A stretch of 64,000 bases of DNA. Origin: Saccharomyces uvarum (Eukaryota > Ascomycota > Saccharomycetes > Saccharomycetales > Saccharomycetaceae). The stretch is from NCBI GenBank assembly GCA_947243795.1, contig OX365942.1, positions 310,001-374,000 on the forward strand, given 5' to 3'. Positions within the stretch are counted from its first letter, which is position 1. The number at the start of each line of letters is the position of its first letter. The notes beneath the pieces are model-generated. The model made no database searches. It was not told the origin of the DNA and was given only the letters and a program-made list of their open reading frames with translations. Shown in pieces: positions 8,072 to 18,485 of the stretch. The position numbers and the translations under genes were made by a program.

Positions 8072-11000
8072 ATGTCGATTTCAAAGTATTTTACTCCTGT
8101 TGCTAACGGGTCACTTACTTTCAATGGCGCAAATATTCAATTTGGTTCTGATGCGCAGAGTAATTCTCAAAAGAGTTATGATGCCGAAGGTAGTACACCC
8201 CCTTCTGCTGATCAAATAAATGATATAACTTTTCAGGCCGAAGCTGGTGAAATGGTTTTGGTGTTGGGTAATCCCACATCTACTCTTTTCAAAACATTGT
8301 TTCATGGTAAAACTAGTTTATCATACTCTCCCCAAGGCTCTATAAAATTTAAAAATAACGAGTTCAAATCCTTTTCCGATAAATGTCCTCATCAGATCAT
8401 TTATAACAATGAACAAGATGTCCATTTTCCTTTTTTGACAGTAGAACAGACAATAGATTTTGCCTTGAGCTGTAAGTTTGATATTCCAAAGGGTGAGCGT
8501 GATCAAATAAGAGATGAACTTCTAAAGGAATTTGGTTTATCTCATGTGTTAAAAACTATTGTCGGTAACGATTTTTTCCGTGGTGTTTCTGGTGGTGAAC
8601 GAAAACGTATTTCTATTATTGAAACGTTCATTGCAAACGGTTCTGTTTACCTATGGGATAACTCTACGAAGGGTCTTGATTCTGCTACAGCTCTAGACTT
8701 TTTGGCGATCCTTAGAAAAATGGCAAAGGCTACTCGTTCTGTTAACTTAGTCAGAATATCTCAGGCTAGTGATAAAATTGTTGATAAATTTGATAAGATT
8801 CTTATGTTATCCGATTCCTACCAACTTTTTTATGGTACCGTCGATGAGTGTCTGGCTTATTTCCATGACACTTTAGGTATTGAAAAAGATCCAAATGACT
8901 GTATTATTGAGTACCTGACTTCTATTTTGAATTTTCAATTTAAAAACAAGAATATCGGAGACCTATCAAACTCATCGTCTTCTAGCGTTCTCAAGACTGC
9001 CGCAAAAGAAGTGACCAAGTATACATATAATTCTGATTTGGATTTATATGACCACTGGAAACACTCTTCGTATTATAACAATATAAAGCAACAGATTTCT
9101 GAGTCTCTAGTTGATGACTCTATTAAGGAGGTCGATCCCTCTGATATTTCACCTATTTTTAATATTCCATTGAAGAAACAATTATCATATTGTACAAAGA
9201 GAGCTTTTCAAAGAAGTTTGGGTGATAAAATTTACATGACAGCACAACTCATTTCCGTCGTTGTTCAATCTTTGGTCATTGGTTCTTTGTTTTACGAGAT
9301 TCCATTAACCACCATTGGTTCATACTCAAGAGGTTCCTTAACCTTTTTCTCCATCCTTTTCTTCACTTTTCTTTCTCTTGCAGATATGCCAATTGCTTTC
9401 CAAAGACAGCCCGTCGTCAAAAAGCAGTCTCAGCTTCACTTCTACACCAACTGGGTTGAAACTCTTGCAACCACAGTGTTCGATTATTGTTTCAAGTTTT
9501 GTTTGGTTGTCGTATTCAGCATCATCCTATATTTCCTAGCTCACCTGCAATACAAGGCTGCAAGATTTTTTATTTTCTTGTTGTTCCTTTCCTTTTACAA
9601 TTTCTGCATGGTGTCACTGTTCTCTTTGACGACGTTGGTTGCGCCAACCATTTCAATTGCAAATTTATTTGCTGGTATTTTGTTGCTAGCTATAGCAATG
9701 TATGCCTCTTACGTTATCTACTTAAAAAACATGCATCCTTGGTTTGTGTGGATTGCTTACTTAAATCCTGCAAGGTACGCTATGGAAGCTGTACTAGCCA
9801 ACGAACTTTACAATTTGAAACTGGATTGTAGTGAAACCATTGTTCCAAGAGGCTCTACTTATGAGGATGTTCCATTTTCACATAAGGCCTGTGCTTGGCA
9901 AGGTGCAACCCTAGGTAATGATTATGTTAGAGGTCGTGATTATTTGAAGCAAGGTTTATCTTACACATATAATCACGTGTGGAGAAACTTTGGTATTATT
10001 ATTGGTTTCTTGGTGTTCCTCATCGCCTGCACTCTATTTGCGTCTCAATATATCAAGCCCTATTTCAATAAGGATGAAATAGAGCGCTCTAATGGTGGTT
10101 TGACAAGGTGGATCCCATTCCTCAACAAGAAGAGGCGTACCAACTCTTCCACAAAAAGTGGTAGCAGGTACGATGGTATGCCAAAATCACATTCTGTTTC
10201 TTCATCTTCGTCTAGTATCTCTGCTCTCCCATACCAGGTATCTCCTTCAAATAAGGAAATCGCACTAGCAGATTACCACGAGCAAGGGAACATGGAAACT
10301 GTAGAAACTCAGAAGCACGTTATTTCTTGGAGAAATATCAACTACACAGTCGGTGACAAGAAATTGATCAACAATGCATCTGGTTTCATCAGTTCTGGTT
10401 TGACAGCTTTAATGGGTGAATCTGGTGCAGGTAAGACAACTTTATTAAACGTATTATCACAAAGAATTGAGTCTGGTGTCGTTACTGGTGAGATTTTGAT
10501 TGATGGCCAACCACTGACGGATGAGGATTCATTCAAAAGAAGTATTGGTTTTGTTCAACAACAGGATTTACACTTGGATTTATTGACTGTGGAGGAATCA
10601 TTGGAAATTTCCTGTATTTTGAGGGGTGATGGTGACAGAGCTTACTTAGACACTGTTTCAAAATTACTAAAATTACCATCTGAAAGTTTGGTTGCCGATT
10701 TAAACCCCACTCAAAAGAAATTGCTATCCATCGGTGTTGAGCTTGTTACCAAGCCTTCTCTTTTGTTGTTTTTAGATGAACCAACTTCCGGGCTAGACGC
10801 TGAGGCTGCATTAACAATTGTCAAATTTTTAAAACAACTTTCGTTACAAGGCCAAGCTATTTTTTGTACTATCCATCAACCAAGTAAAAGTGTCATCAGT
10901 CATTTCGACAATATTTTCTTATTAAAGAGAGGTGGTGAGTGTGTTTTCTTTGGCCCAATGGACAATGCTTGCGGATATTTCATGTCTCACGACAACGCAT

Positions 11001-12256
11001 TAGTCTACGATAAAGAGCGTGATAATCCTGCTGATTTCATTATTGATGCCGTGGGTAACAGCAACTCTTCGGTTGAGGAAGACGGAATGACGGAAGGTTT
11101 CACCTTGAACAAGGAAACTAAAAATTGGAGCACATTATGGGAATCATCTCCAGAGAAAAAGTTAGTTGAAAGAGAAACAGCTAGGTTGGAAGATGATGCT
11201 CGTTCCTCTGGTATTGATTATACAACTTCACTATGGAAACAGCCTTCATATTTACAGCAACTAACCCTCATTACGAGAAGACAGTATATTTGTACCAAAA
11301 GAGATTTGACTTACGTTATGGCTAAATACAGTTTGAATGGTGGTGCCGGTTTATTCATTGGTTTTTCATTTTGGAACATTAGGCATAATATTATTGGTTT
11401 GCAGGATAGTATTTTCTTCTGTTTCATGGCTCTTTGTGTTTCATCTCCTTTAATCAATCAAATTCAAGACAAAGCATTGAAAACAAAACAAGTATACGTT
11501 GCCAGAGAAGCTAGTTCGAACACCTACCATTGGACTGTTCTTCTTTTATCGCAGTGCATTATTGAATTACCACTGGCACTTACAAGTTCAGCATTATTTT
11601 TCGTTTGCGCATTCTTTTGCTGTGGGTTCAACAATGCTGGCTGGAGTGCTGGTGTTTTCTTTTTGAACTATATGCTTTTCTCTGCTTATTATGCAACACT
11701 TGGTTTGTGGTTAATCTATACTGCTCCTAATCTGCAAACCGCCGCTGTTTTCGTTGCATTTATTTACAGTTTCACAGCATCATTTTGCGGTGTTATGCAG
11801 CCTTACTCATTGTTCCCAACTTTCTGGAAGTTTATGTACAGAGTTTCACCCTACACATATTTTGTTGAAACATTTGTTAGTATCCTATTACACGATTGGG
11901 AAATCAAATGTGATATAGGTGAAATGGTTCCTGGACAACCTATGACGGGACAAACTTGTGGCAAATTCATGGAGGCCTACATTGAAGAATATGGTGGTTA
12001 TTTGCTTAATAAAAACACCTTCACCGTCTGTGCCTACTGTACATACACTGTTGGTGATGATTTCCTGAAAAATGAAAATATGAGCTATGACCATGTTTGG
12101 AGAAACTTTGGTATCGAATGGGCTTTTGTTGGTTTCAATTTCTTTGCGATGTTTGCTGGTTATTACTTAACTTACGTGGCAAGAGTATGGCCTAAAGTTT
12201 CCAAATTCATCTCTAAGGTAATTCCTCACAAAGGAAAAAAATCTGCACAAAACTAA
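8072..12256 (+). CDS. AUS1: Sterol-importing ABC transporter Aus1 (ABCG/PDR family)
   Basis: A 1394-residue full-size plasma-membrane ABC transporter that takes up exogenous sterol when synthesis fails for lack of oxygen. The layout is NBD-TMD-NBD-TMD. NBD1 has a degenerate Walker A (GNPTSTLF from residue 66) but a good signature (VSGGERKR, 172-179). NBD2 has a canonical Walker A (GESGAGKTT, 782-790) and Walker B Asp902/Glu903, but its signature is replaced by LNPTQKK. The two sites therefore complement each other, so one composite ATP site should be active. Each half ends in a block of about six membrane segments. Length equals that of S. cerevisiae Aus1 (YOR011W), and the neighbours TIR2 and tRNA-Thr also agree. 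Confidence 0.97.
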   Translation: MSISKYFTPVANGSLTFNGANIQFGSDAQSNSQKSYDAEGSTPPSADQINDITFQAEAGEMVLVLGNPTSTLFKTLFHGKTSLSYSPQGSIKFKNNEFKSFSDKCPHQIIYNNEQDVHFPFLTVEQTIDFALSCKFDIPKGERDQIRDELLKEFGLSHVLKTIVGNDFFRGVSGGERKRISIIETFIANGSVYLWDNSTKGLDSATALDFLAILRKMAKATRSVNLVRISQASDKIVDKFDKILMLSDSYQLFYGTVDECLAYFHDTLGIEKDPNDCIIEYLTSILNFQFKNKNIGDLSNSSSSSVLKTAAKEVTKYTYNSDLDLYDHWKHSSYYNNIKQQISESLVDDSIKEVDPSDISPIFNIPLKKQLSYCTKRAFQRSLGDKIYMTAQLISVVVQSLVIGSLFYEIPLTTIGSYSRGSLTFFSILFFTFLSLADMPIAFQRQPVVKKQSQLHFYTNWVETLATTVFDYCFKFCLVVVFSIILYFLAHLQYKAARFFIFLLFLSFYNFCMVSLFSLTTLVAPTISIANLFAGILLLAIAMYASYVIYLKNMHPWFVWIAYLNPARYAMEAVLANELYNLKLDCSETIVPRGSTYEDVPFSHKACAWQGATLGNDYVRGRDYLKQGLSYTYNHVWRNFGIIIGFLVFLIACTLFASQYIKPYFNKDEIERSNGGLTRWIPFLNKKRRTNSSTKSGSRYDGMPKSHSVSSSSSSISALPYQVSPSNKEIALADYHEQGNMETVETQKHVISWRNINYTVGDKKLINNASGFISSGLTALMGESGAGKTTLLNVLSQRIESGVVTGEILIDGQPLTDEDSFKRSIGFVQQQDLHLDLLTVEESLEISCILRGDGDRAYLDTVSKLLKLPSESLVADLNPTQKKLLSIGVELVTKPSLLLFLDEPTSGLDAEAALTIVKFLKQLSLQGQAIFCTIHQPSKSVISHFDNIFLLKRGGECVFFGPMDNACGYFMSHDNALVYDKERDNPADFIIDAVGNSNSSVEEDGMTEGFTLNKETKNWSTLWESSPEKKLVERETARLEDDARSSGIDYTTSLWKQPSYLQQLTLITRRQYICTKRDLTYVMAKYSLNGGAGLFIGFSFWNIRHNIIGLQDSIFFCFMALCVSSPLINQIQDKALKTKQVYVAREASSNTYHWTVLLLSQCIIELPLALTSSALFFVCAFFCCGFNNAGWSAGVFFLNYMLFSAYYATLGLWLIYTAPNLQTAAVFVAFIYSFTASFCGVMQPYSLFPTFWKFMYRVSPYTYFVETFVSILLHDWEIKCDIGEMVPGQPMTGQTCGKFMEAYIEEYGGYLLNKNTFTVCAYCTYTVGDDFLKNENMSYDHVWRNFGIEWAFVGFNFFAMFAGYYLTYVARVWPKVSKFISKVIPHKGKKSAQN

Positions 12257-12469
12257 TACCCTTTTTAACAGTATATTATTTTCCTTCTACTTAATCGTAA
12301 TTTTAATTTTTTATTTTCGACTTTAATAATTTTAATTTTTTTATATATGCTTTTAATAAAATGACCAAACAAGGTCGTGAGCATATATAAAAAAAACAAC
12401 CTCGTCGCCAACACTTGATTAGAAAGATTGTTTAGATCAAATAATGCCTTCTCGATACTTAAAAAATAA
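12257..12469. other. AUS1 3' flank
   Basis: AT-rich DNA with TTTTTATT and ATATATG-like stretches suited to polyadenylation and to termination of the opposing tRNA gene. No other feature seen. Confidence 0.5.
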
Positions 12470-12542
12470 TGCTTCCAGTCGGATTTGAACCGACGATCTC
12501 CACATTACTAGTGTGGCGCCTTACCAACTTGGCCATAGAAGC
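12470..12542 (-). tRNA. tT(AGU): tRNA-Thr (anticodon AGU)
   Basis: Read on the minus strand, the 73-nt gene starts GCTTCTATGG and ends TGGAAGC plus discriminator A (12470). The acceptor stem pairs GCTTCTA with TGGAAGC. The anticodon stem CCACA/TGTGG encloses the loop CTAGTAA, giving anticodon AGU. The T arm has GGTTCAAATCC. There is no intron. The same tRNA follows AUS1 in S. cerevisiae chromosome XV. Its upstream side holds several LTR fossils. Confidence 0.96.
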
Positions 12543-12557
12543 TATTATTTTATTGGG

Positions 12558-13090
12558 ACATCTTCAATCCCAATCAAAAAATACCGAAAGAGGTTTGCTG
12601 TCCAGCTCCGGGAAGTGACTGTTGCTAGAACTACGTATCGACTTGATTCATGGAATATTACTTATCTTATATATTCTATATGTGATCCGAATGTAACTGA
12701 AGGGTGAAGTGTTGGAACAAGATTCAACTATCGTCCATCTAATACTATTATATACGGTGTTAAAAGATGACATGAATTAGAAGACCAGTAACGCAAGATT
12801 TAAACTGTCATCGAAATTAATGGAAGCAGAAGCGCAAGTATTGATATTGTAATAGGATCAATGAATGATAACATATAAAAAGAGGAACAGAATCATTCAT
12901 AATATTATGCAAAATTGTAGATTCCTTTTTGTGGATTCCTAAATCCATGAGGAGAATATCTAGTATAATCTATATACGTAATATTATAACATTAAGAAAC
13001 AATGGAATCCCAAAGATCATCATACAACTTTAATGGTCATTAGAAAGTGCTGAGCCTCCGATCCAACTATTTGTTTGTGTATTTATATAT
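12558..13090 (-). mobile_element. Sigma (Ty3) solo LTR fossil, interrupted by a delta
   Basis: From about 12558 to 12709 the sequence follows the reverse complement of a Ty3 sigma LTR, clearest at 12615-12675 (GGAATATTACTTATCTTATA). After the inserted delta, similarity resumes at about 13043-13090 (CCGATCCAACTA and onward). It begins about 16 bp from the 5' end of the tRNA-Thr gene, where Ty3 is known to insert. Ends are approximate, and more of it may continue past 13433. It is broken, with no internal Ty3 region, and old. Confidence 0.65.
12710..13042 (+). mobile_element. Delta (Ty1/Ty2) solo LTR fossil nested in the sigma
   Basis: Starts TGTTGGAAC and keeps the delta landmarks ATATACGGTGTTA, AATAGGATCAATGAAT, GGATTCCTAAATCC and CAATGGAATCCCA in order. 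Its length of 333 bp is that of a whole delta. Short, imperfect direct repeats (12705-12709 and 13043-13047) flank it. It is a solo LTR with no internal Ty region. Divergence is moderate, so it is younger than the sigma it interrupts. Confidence 0.85.
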
Positions 13091-13094
13091 ATAT

Positions 13095-13432
13095 TTTATA
13101 TATGGTTTTAGTATACTATATAAACTAAATATTTGTAGCATGTGGGTGAAGTAAATTGCAAAATAATAACAGGACTAAGATGCAGTTAGACATATTGCTT
13201 TTCAAAACTCTATTATACGCTATCATTCAATAATCCAATTACATTACCAATCCTTACGCTTCAGTTGTCATTGCATTCAAATTCGGTGACGATTTGATCT
13301 TGTTGTTATTAACGGTTTTGTAATTGTGTGTCATATTTTGACACTATATATATTAATATCCCAGTAAAATGAACCAAATATTGATCTGTTACAGTAGTAA
13401 TAGGTAGACCGTAGTTGATTTATGTTCTAACA
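13095..13432 (-). mobile_element. Second delta-type solo LTR fossil, opposite strand
   Basis: The minus strand starts at 13432 with TGTTAGAAC and follows the delta LTR inward. Matches are clear near 13412-13432 and 13225-13262 (ATTACATTACCAATCC). Its other end is blurred, so the left coordinate is an estimate from the usual 330-340 bp. It is more decayed than the delta at 12710, hence probably older. It may also have inserted into the sigma. Confidence 0.6.
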
Positions 13433-14473
13433 ACTTTCTCCTGTAGTCTGTAACTCTAGAAACTTGAGTTTCAGTGAGGTTTCTTTGGTTACACATAATC
13501 AAACGAGAAAATAAAAAAAGTTCACAATTACAAAGTAGTAAAGCTGCCTTACGTAATTCTATTCACGGGCCGAAATAATGTCAGACAACCATTATTATGA
13601 AGTTTGAATATTACGACGTTTTTGTTGGAACGAAAAATATCTTATCTAGGCTATTCTGTTCTTTTTGCTGCCCAAATATTAGAAGTTTTTTACCTCTTTT
13701 GATGTGACATATAATACCTGCTTTTACTGGCGCAATCAGATCTGCCGGGCAAAGTTGTTTTTAAGGTCTTCGAAATTGGCCTCATTTGAAACTTGAAAAA
13801 TAACAATTTACCGACTTATTTTCATTGATACGTTTGCTTTTGATCAACTTTTTGGTGGCGTCAGTCCCTTTTTTATTATTTATAACTTGTGCCCATCATG
13901 CATACAACAAAAGGCAAACGCCAACTCAATAATTGGCTGGCGTATGGTAGAGAAAAAGTTCATTTATATTTCAAGAAAGCTTCCTGATGCCATAAACACA
14001 ATACGGGAGGATGACTAAAGCCTGTACTGTATAGTTACGACCTGCTTTCGGGTAACGACGATTATTATATTATTCAAATATAAAATCTCCATTGGTAAAT
14101 GCAAAAAAACGTCACATGTAATTTAAATATCTAACTAAAATTACCGATTTGTTATTTTAGCTACCAGAATCAATAAGAAAAGAAAAAAAGAAAAAAGCTA
14201 ACTAACTATGTATACGTCCTCCGTGCTCTCGTATTCATGCCTGTACAATCTCTTGACTTCTTATCATTCAGTTGTAGCTATTATTTCCCATCTTGTGGCT
14301 CTTAATTAGGACCGTGATCAGAATATCTCTCGTATCTTCATATAGTAAACGACTTTTTTTCTTTTTTTCTTTTTTTCTTTTCATTACTACTATAAGAATG
14401 CAGAAAAATGAGAACAATAAAAAATATTCTAGTTAAGAAAATAATTAATTGGCACAATTGAAGTCAAGCAAAT
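13433..14473. other. Region between the LTR fossils and YOR012W
   Basis: About 1 kb without a convincing gene. The first 90 bp may be the far end of the sigma LTR. A Reb1-like site (CGGGTAA) is at 14049-14055. A T-rich CTTTTTTTCTTTTTTTC run lies near 14350-14385, about 100 bp before the next start codon, and probably belongs to its promoter. Confidence 0.5.
14049..14055 (-). promoter_or_regulatory. Reb1-like site upstream of YOR012W
   Basis: TTACCCG on the minus strand matches the Reb1 core. It sits about 420 bp before the YOR012W start. Motif only. Confidence 0.3.
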
Positions 14474-15151
14474 ATGCTAGCATCACCAATCCCTAAAGAA
14501 GAGACTCTGCCAGTAAAATTGACAACCGATGTCGAGAGAGCTTCGAGAACGTTGTGTAAGGCGTTCGAAAATTCGTACGCCAATGACTACCTAATGAAAA
14601 AATTCTTTCATATTCCGGTAGAGGAGAAGGTTTCAAGAGCAAGGATAAATGCCATAATACATTACTATACGACATGCTACCATGACCTGAACGGTGAAAT
14701 CGCTGAGGCCAACGATTTCGATGCCGTAGGTATATGGAGTCGTCCTGGGCACCACTTGCCTGCCACATTATCTGACGACGAGTCTTTCAATAAGATCTTC
14801 TTTGAAGACTTGACTGCGAGAAAGCATGAAGTCATGCCCGAGGGAATGGACTATTACTACCTCTATGCCATTGGGAAAGACCTCAGCCACCCTGAAATCA
14901 GAGGCTCGGTTAGAAAGATACTCGAAGAATACAAACGTAAAGCAGACAAAGCCAATTGCGCCCTTGTTCTCGAGGCAATTTCAGAACATGCGAGATCTGT
15001 CTACGAATACTTTGGTTTCAGGACCTATCTGAAGTTCCACTTTGGAGCTGGAGAAGTAAACTCCAAGTGCGAGCCAGACCTGCAGGGGGAGGGGTTCACG
15101 GCCTACCTGATGCTCTACCATAGGGACGCAGACACCATCTTTCGTGCATGA
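14474..15151 (+). CDS. YOR012W: Putative GNAT-type acetyltransferase, full-length YOR012W homologue
   Basis: A 225-residue soluble protein of unknown function resembling S. cerevisiae YDR391C over its whole length and YOR012W over part. Shared blocks include DVERA near the start, RINAIIHYYTTCY, DFDAVGIWSRPG, YYYLYAIGKD, LVLEAISEHARSVYEYFGF and GEGFTAYLM. The EAISEHARSVYEYFGF segment resembles the acetyl-CoA end of GNAT enzymes (motifs A/B), so an acetyltransferase role is inferred, not shown. The S. cerevisiae YOR012W reading frame is only 137 codons, so this copy looks whole where that one is short. It lies between the tRNA-Thr cluster and RTS1, as expected from chromosome XV order. The ATG at 14474 gives the family-typical N-terminus. 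Confidence 0.85.
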   Translation: MLASPIPKEETLPVKLTTDVERASRTLCKAFENSYANDYLMKKFFHIPVEEKVSRARINAIIHYYTTCYHDLNGEIAEANDFDAVGIWSRPGHHLPATLSDDESFNKIFFEDLTARKHEVMPEGMDYYYLYAIGKDLSHPEIRGSVRKILEEYKRKADKANCALVLEAISEHARSVYEYFGFRTYLKFHFGAGEVNSKCEPDLQGEGFTAYLMLYHRDADTIFRA

Positions 15152-15602
15152 TATCACCTGAACATTCTTATAGACTTCTTTTATAGGTATGAGCATATAA
15201 TAATAGTACATAATAGAATAACGCTTTTTCACCGGGTCACAGCCCCCTATCCCGGCTAGCGAGGAAGGAAAAAAAGTATTTGACAATTGCTTACTAGAAA
15301 ATGAGTGAAGCAGTGGATTCGCTTCCTGTTTCAATTGATAAGACTGCTATTACGCGTTGACAGTACACCGACAAACCCTCCATCTCAAGGATTCATCGCC
15401 ATCGTCGTCAACAATTCCGACAGCGTTTTCTTTCCCCCCCCTCGAATTGCTTTTTTTTCCTTTTTTGTTTAGATAAACATATAATCCGTTCCCCAAATAT
15501 TTATTCATCTTAATATCCTTCAAAACTGGCTTTTTTTATTTTGAATAAAAGTTTTACTTAGTACAGAGGTCACCACCATTCGCAAAATAACCGCTGCTCA
15601 AT
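15152..15602. other. YOR012W/RTS1 intergenic region
   Basis: 450 bp holding the YOR012W 3' end and the RTS1 promoter. It contains an ACGCGT (MCB-like) hexamer at 15352-15357 and pyrimidine runs near 15430-15465. The dubious S. cerevisiae frame YOR013W has no counterpart here that I would call. Confidence 0.45.
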
Positions 15603-17879
15603 ATGATGCGTGGTTTTAAACAGAGATTGATAAAGAAGACCACTGGGTCTTCTTCTTCTTCAAACAGTAAAAAGAAGGACAAAGAGAAGGAAAAAGAAAA
15701 AGCTTCAACCGCAACGTCGACCACGAAGAAGCCCACTTCAGCTACTCCTTCTACCCACGGTACCACTAGTAGCACGGGATCAAAGACTACGACTGACAAG
15801 GGCAAGGTACCAAGCACGGCTCCTGCACAGGGGAAGCATCAAGGTAGCTCTACCTCAAAGACAAAGACAACTGCCACTCCCACTTCCAGCAGCAGCAGCA
15901 GCAGTAGGAGCTCAAGCGTCAGTCGCTCCGGTTCAACTTCCACAAAAAAATCAAGTTCGAGAAAAGGACAAGAACAGACCAAACAACCACAACCCCAGAA
16001 GCAAGGGTCTTCTTCGTCTTCTGCATCGTCTTCTACCACTGTGATAAGTGCTACCCCAGTGCTTACTGTCACCAAGGATGACAAAAGGACGCCTGGTGAA
16101 AACCATGCGCATCCCACATTATTAGGTGCAGCATCTGCTGTTCCATCTTCTCCAATTACGAGTGCTACAGGAACAGTGGCTTCTCCAGACGTGGATAACG
16201 GTAATAGCAACAGCAATAACAACAGTAATAGTAGTAGTAGCAATACTGCAGATGCAAACCATTCCTCTTCACAAAGTATTGACATTCCCAGATCATCACA
16301 CTCGTTTGAGAGACTACCAACTCCAACAAAACTAAATCCTGACACGGATTTAGAACTGATCAAGACCCCTCAACGTCACTCTTCATCAAGATTCGAGCCC
16401 TCTAGGTACACACCATTGACAAAATTGCCAAATTTTAATGAAGTTTCCCCCGAAGAAAGAATTCCCTTGTTTATCGCTAAAGTTGATCAATGCAATACCA
16501 TGTTTGACTTCAATGATCCTAGTTTCGATATACAAGGTAAAGAAATCAAAAGAAGCACCTTGGATGAACTAATAGAGTTCCTTGTGACAAACAGGTTTAC
16601 CTATACAAGTGAGATGTATGCTCATGTAGTAAACATGTTTAAAGTCAATCTGTTCAGACCTATTCCACCGCCAGTAAATCCAGTTGGAGATATTTATGAT
16701 CCAGATGAAGATGAACCGGTTAACGAATTGGCTTGGCCTCATATGCAGGCAGTTTATGAATTCTTTTTAAGATTCGTGGAAAGCCCTGACTTTAATCATC
16801 AAATTGCTAAACAATATATTGATCAAGACTTTATTTTAAAGCTACTAGAACTATTCGATAGCGAAGACATTAGAGAAAGAGATTGCTTGAAAACAACATT
16901 ACACAGGATATACGGGAAGTTCTTATCACTAAGAAGCTTTATTCGTCGCTCAATGAACAACATTTTCTTACAATTTGTTTATGAAACTGAAAAATTTAAT
17001 GGTGTGGCAGAGCTGTTAGAAATATTGGGCTCAATCATTAATGGGTTTGCTCTACCGCTAAAGGAAGAGCATAAGGTTTTCCTGGTGAGAATATTGATTC
17101 CACTACACAAGGTCCGTTGTTTATCGTTATACCACCCACAATTGGCTTACTGTATTGTACAATTCCTCGAAAAAGATCCTTTATTAACTGAAGAAGTGGT
17201 TATGGGCTTATTGCGTTATTGGCCAAAAATCAATTCTACAAAAGAAATAATGTTTTTGAATGAAATTGAAGATATATTCGAAGTGATTGAACCATTGGAA
17301 TTTATAAAGGTTGAAGTGCCATTGTTTGTTCAATTGGCTAAATGTATTTCATCCCCACATTTCCAAGTGGCAGAAAAAGTTTTAAGTTATTGGAATAATG
17401 AATACTTCTTAAATTTATGTATTGAGAATGCCGAAGTTATTCTGCCCATAATATTCCCTGCATTATATGAATTAACATCTCAATTAGAGTTAGATACAGC
17501 AAACGGTGAAGATAGCATTTCTGACCCTTATATGCTTGTTGAACAGGCTATTAATTCAGGTTCGTGGAATAGGGCAATTCATGCGATGGCGTTCAAAGCT
17601 CTAAAGATTTTTTTGGAAACAAATCCAGTATTATACGAGAACTGCAATGCATTGTACTTATCGAGTGCGAAAGAAACTCAACAACGTAAAGTCCAACGTG
17701 AAGAAAACTGGAACAAGCTTGAAGACTATGTAAGGGGCTTAAAAATTAACAATGAAAAAGATCAATATGCAATAAATGAGAGAACGAATCCAGAACTAAG
17801 AAATAATTACAATAAAGACAATGAAAATAACGCACTAAATGAAGAGAATGAAAACGAAAGTGATAGCGAAATACAGTGA
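15603..17879 (+). CDS. RTS1: PP2A regulatory subunit B' (B56) Rts1
   Basis: A 758-residue B56-type regulatory subunit that targets protein phosphatase 2A and protects centromeric cohesin with shugoshin. It also acts in size control and stress. Residues 1 to about 230 are low complexity (Ser, Lys, Thr, Asn runs, including AGC repeats near 15885). The B56 helical-repeat domain spans about 265-700 and is almost identical to S. cerevisiae Rts1 (YOR014W, 757 residues), for example [18 protein letters not shown] and [12 protein letters not shown]. The tail is acidic and Asn-rich ([13 protein letters not shown]). ATG ATG occurs at the start, and the first is chosen as in the orthologue. Confidence 0.97.
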   Translation: MMRGFKQRLIKKTTGSSSSSNSKKKDKEKEKEKASTATSTTKKPTSATPSTHGTTSSTGSKTTTDKGKVPSTAPAQGKHQGSSTSKTKTTATPTSSSSSSSRSSSVSRSGSTSTKKSSSRKGQEQTKQPQPQKQGSSSSSASSSTTVISATPVLTVTKDDKRTPGENHAHPTLLGAASAVPSSPITSATGTVASPDVDNGNSNSNNNSNSSSSNTADANHSSSQSIDIPRSSHSFERLPTPTKLNPDTDLELIKTPQRHSSSRFEPSRYTPLTKLPNFNEVSPEERIPLFIAKVDQCNTMFDFNDPSFDIQGKEIKRSTLDELIEFLVTNRFTYTSEMYAHVVNMFKVNLFRPIPPPVNPVGDIYDPDEDEPVNELAWPHMQAVYEFFLRFVESPDFNHQIAKQYIDQDFILKLLELFDSEDIRERDCLKTTLHRIYGKFLSLRSFIRRSMNNIFLQFVYETEKFNGVAELLEILGSIINGFALPLKEEHKVFLVRILIPLHKVRCLSLYHPQLAYCIVQFLEKDPLLTEEVVMGLLRYWPKINSTKEIMFLNEIEDIFEVIEPLEFIKVEVPLFVQLAKCISSPHFQVAEKVLSYWNNEYFLNLCIENAEVILPIIFPALYELTSQLELDTANGEDSISDPYMLVEQAINSGSWNRAIHAMAFKALKIFLETNPVLYENCNALYLSSAKETQQRKVQREENWNKLEDYVRGLKINNEKDQYAINERTNPELRNNYNKDNENNALNEENENESDSEIQ

Positions 17880-18485
17880 AATTATTGGTCCATAGTAAAT
17901 CTCAAAGAAATAAAGAAGTATTGAGCATGCTATCTGATGAAAGTTGTAAGGTTGGTACTATTCTGTTAGCTTCTTTTTTCTTCTCCGCATTTTGCATGTT
18001 CTCAATGGCGTGAATAATAGAACGAGTGCATTACTGAAAGAAAGCAATATTTATAAAAAAGAACAAAAAAATTATAAACTCAGATAAATTGAAAAATTAT
18101 CCCGAATTTTCGAAAAGAACAAGAACAGAGAAAAACCAGTTAAATAACACCTCGATTCTGAGGCGGACAAAAAGTTCTCTCTTTATCGTTAGCTCAGCGA
18201 TCTTATATAAGCGTGCCTTCATTATATTACCTCCTTATACCTTTCCTCGAACGTTCCTTGGACTTTTTTTTGCTCCTTTGCGTTGTCGTTTCTTTCATTT
18301 ATTTATTTTACACTTCATTCGTTATACATAAACTAGCCACTTTTAAATTTGGATATTAAAAACTGAAATATTAAAGATAATTCATAAACAATTAAATAAC
18401 AAAAAAAAAAAGTTAGGATCATGATACAAAAAATAACGCTCCATAGCATAGAAATTTATATGATAATTAAAGGCTTTGAAGTAAC
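17880..18485. other. RTS1/ERP4 convergent 3' region
   Basis: 600 bp of AT-rich DNA between two converging stop codons. No gene, RNA gene or LTR recognised. A TTATATAAGCGTGCC stretch near 18202 looks TATA-like but has no gene downstream. Confidence 0.5.

Noticed and set aside
15839-16363. 174-codon leucine-rich frame opposite RTS1
   Set aside because: Antisense of low-complexity Ser/Asn codons in RTS1.
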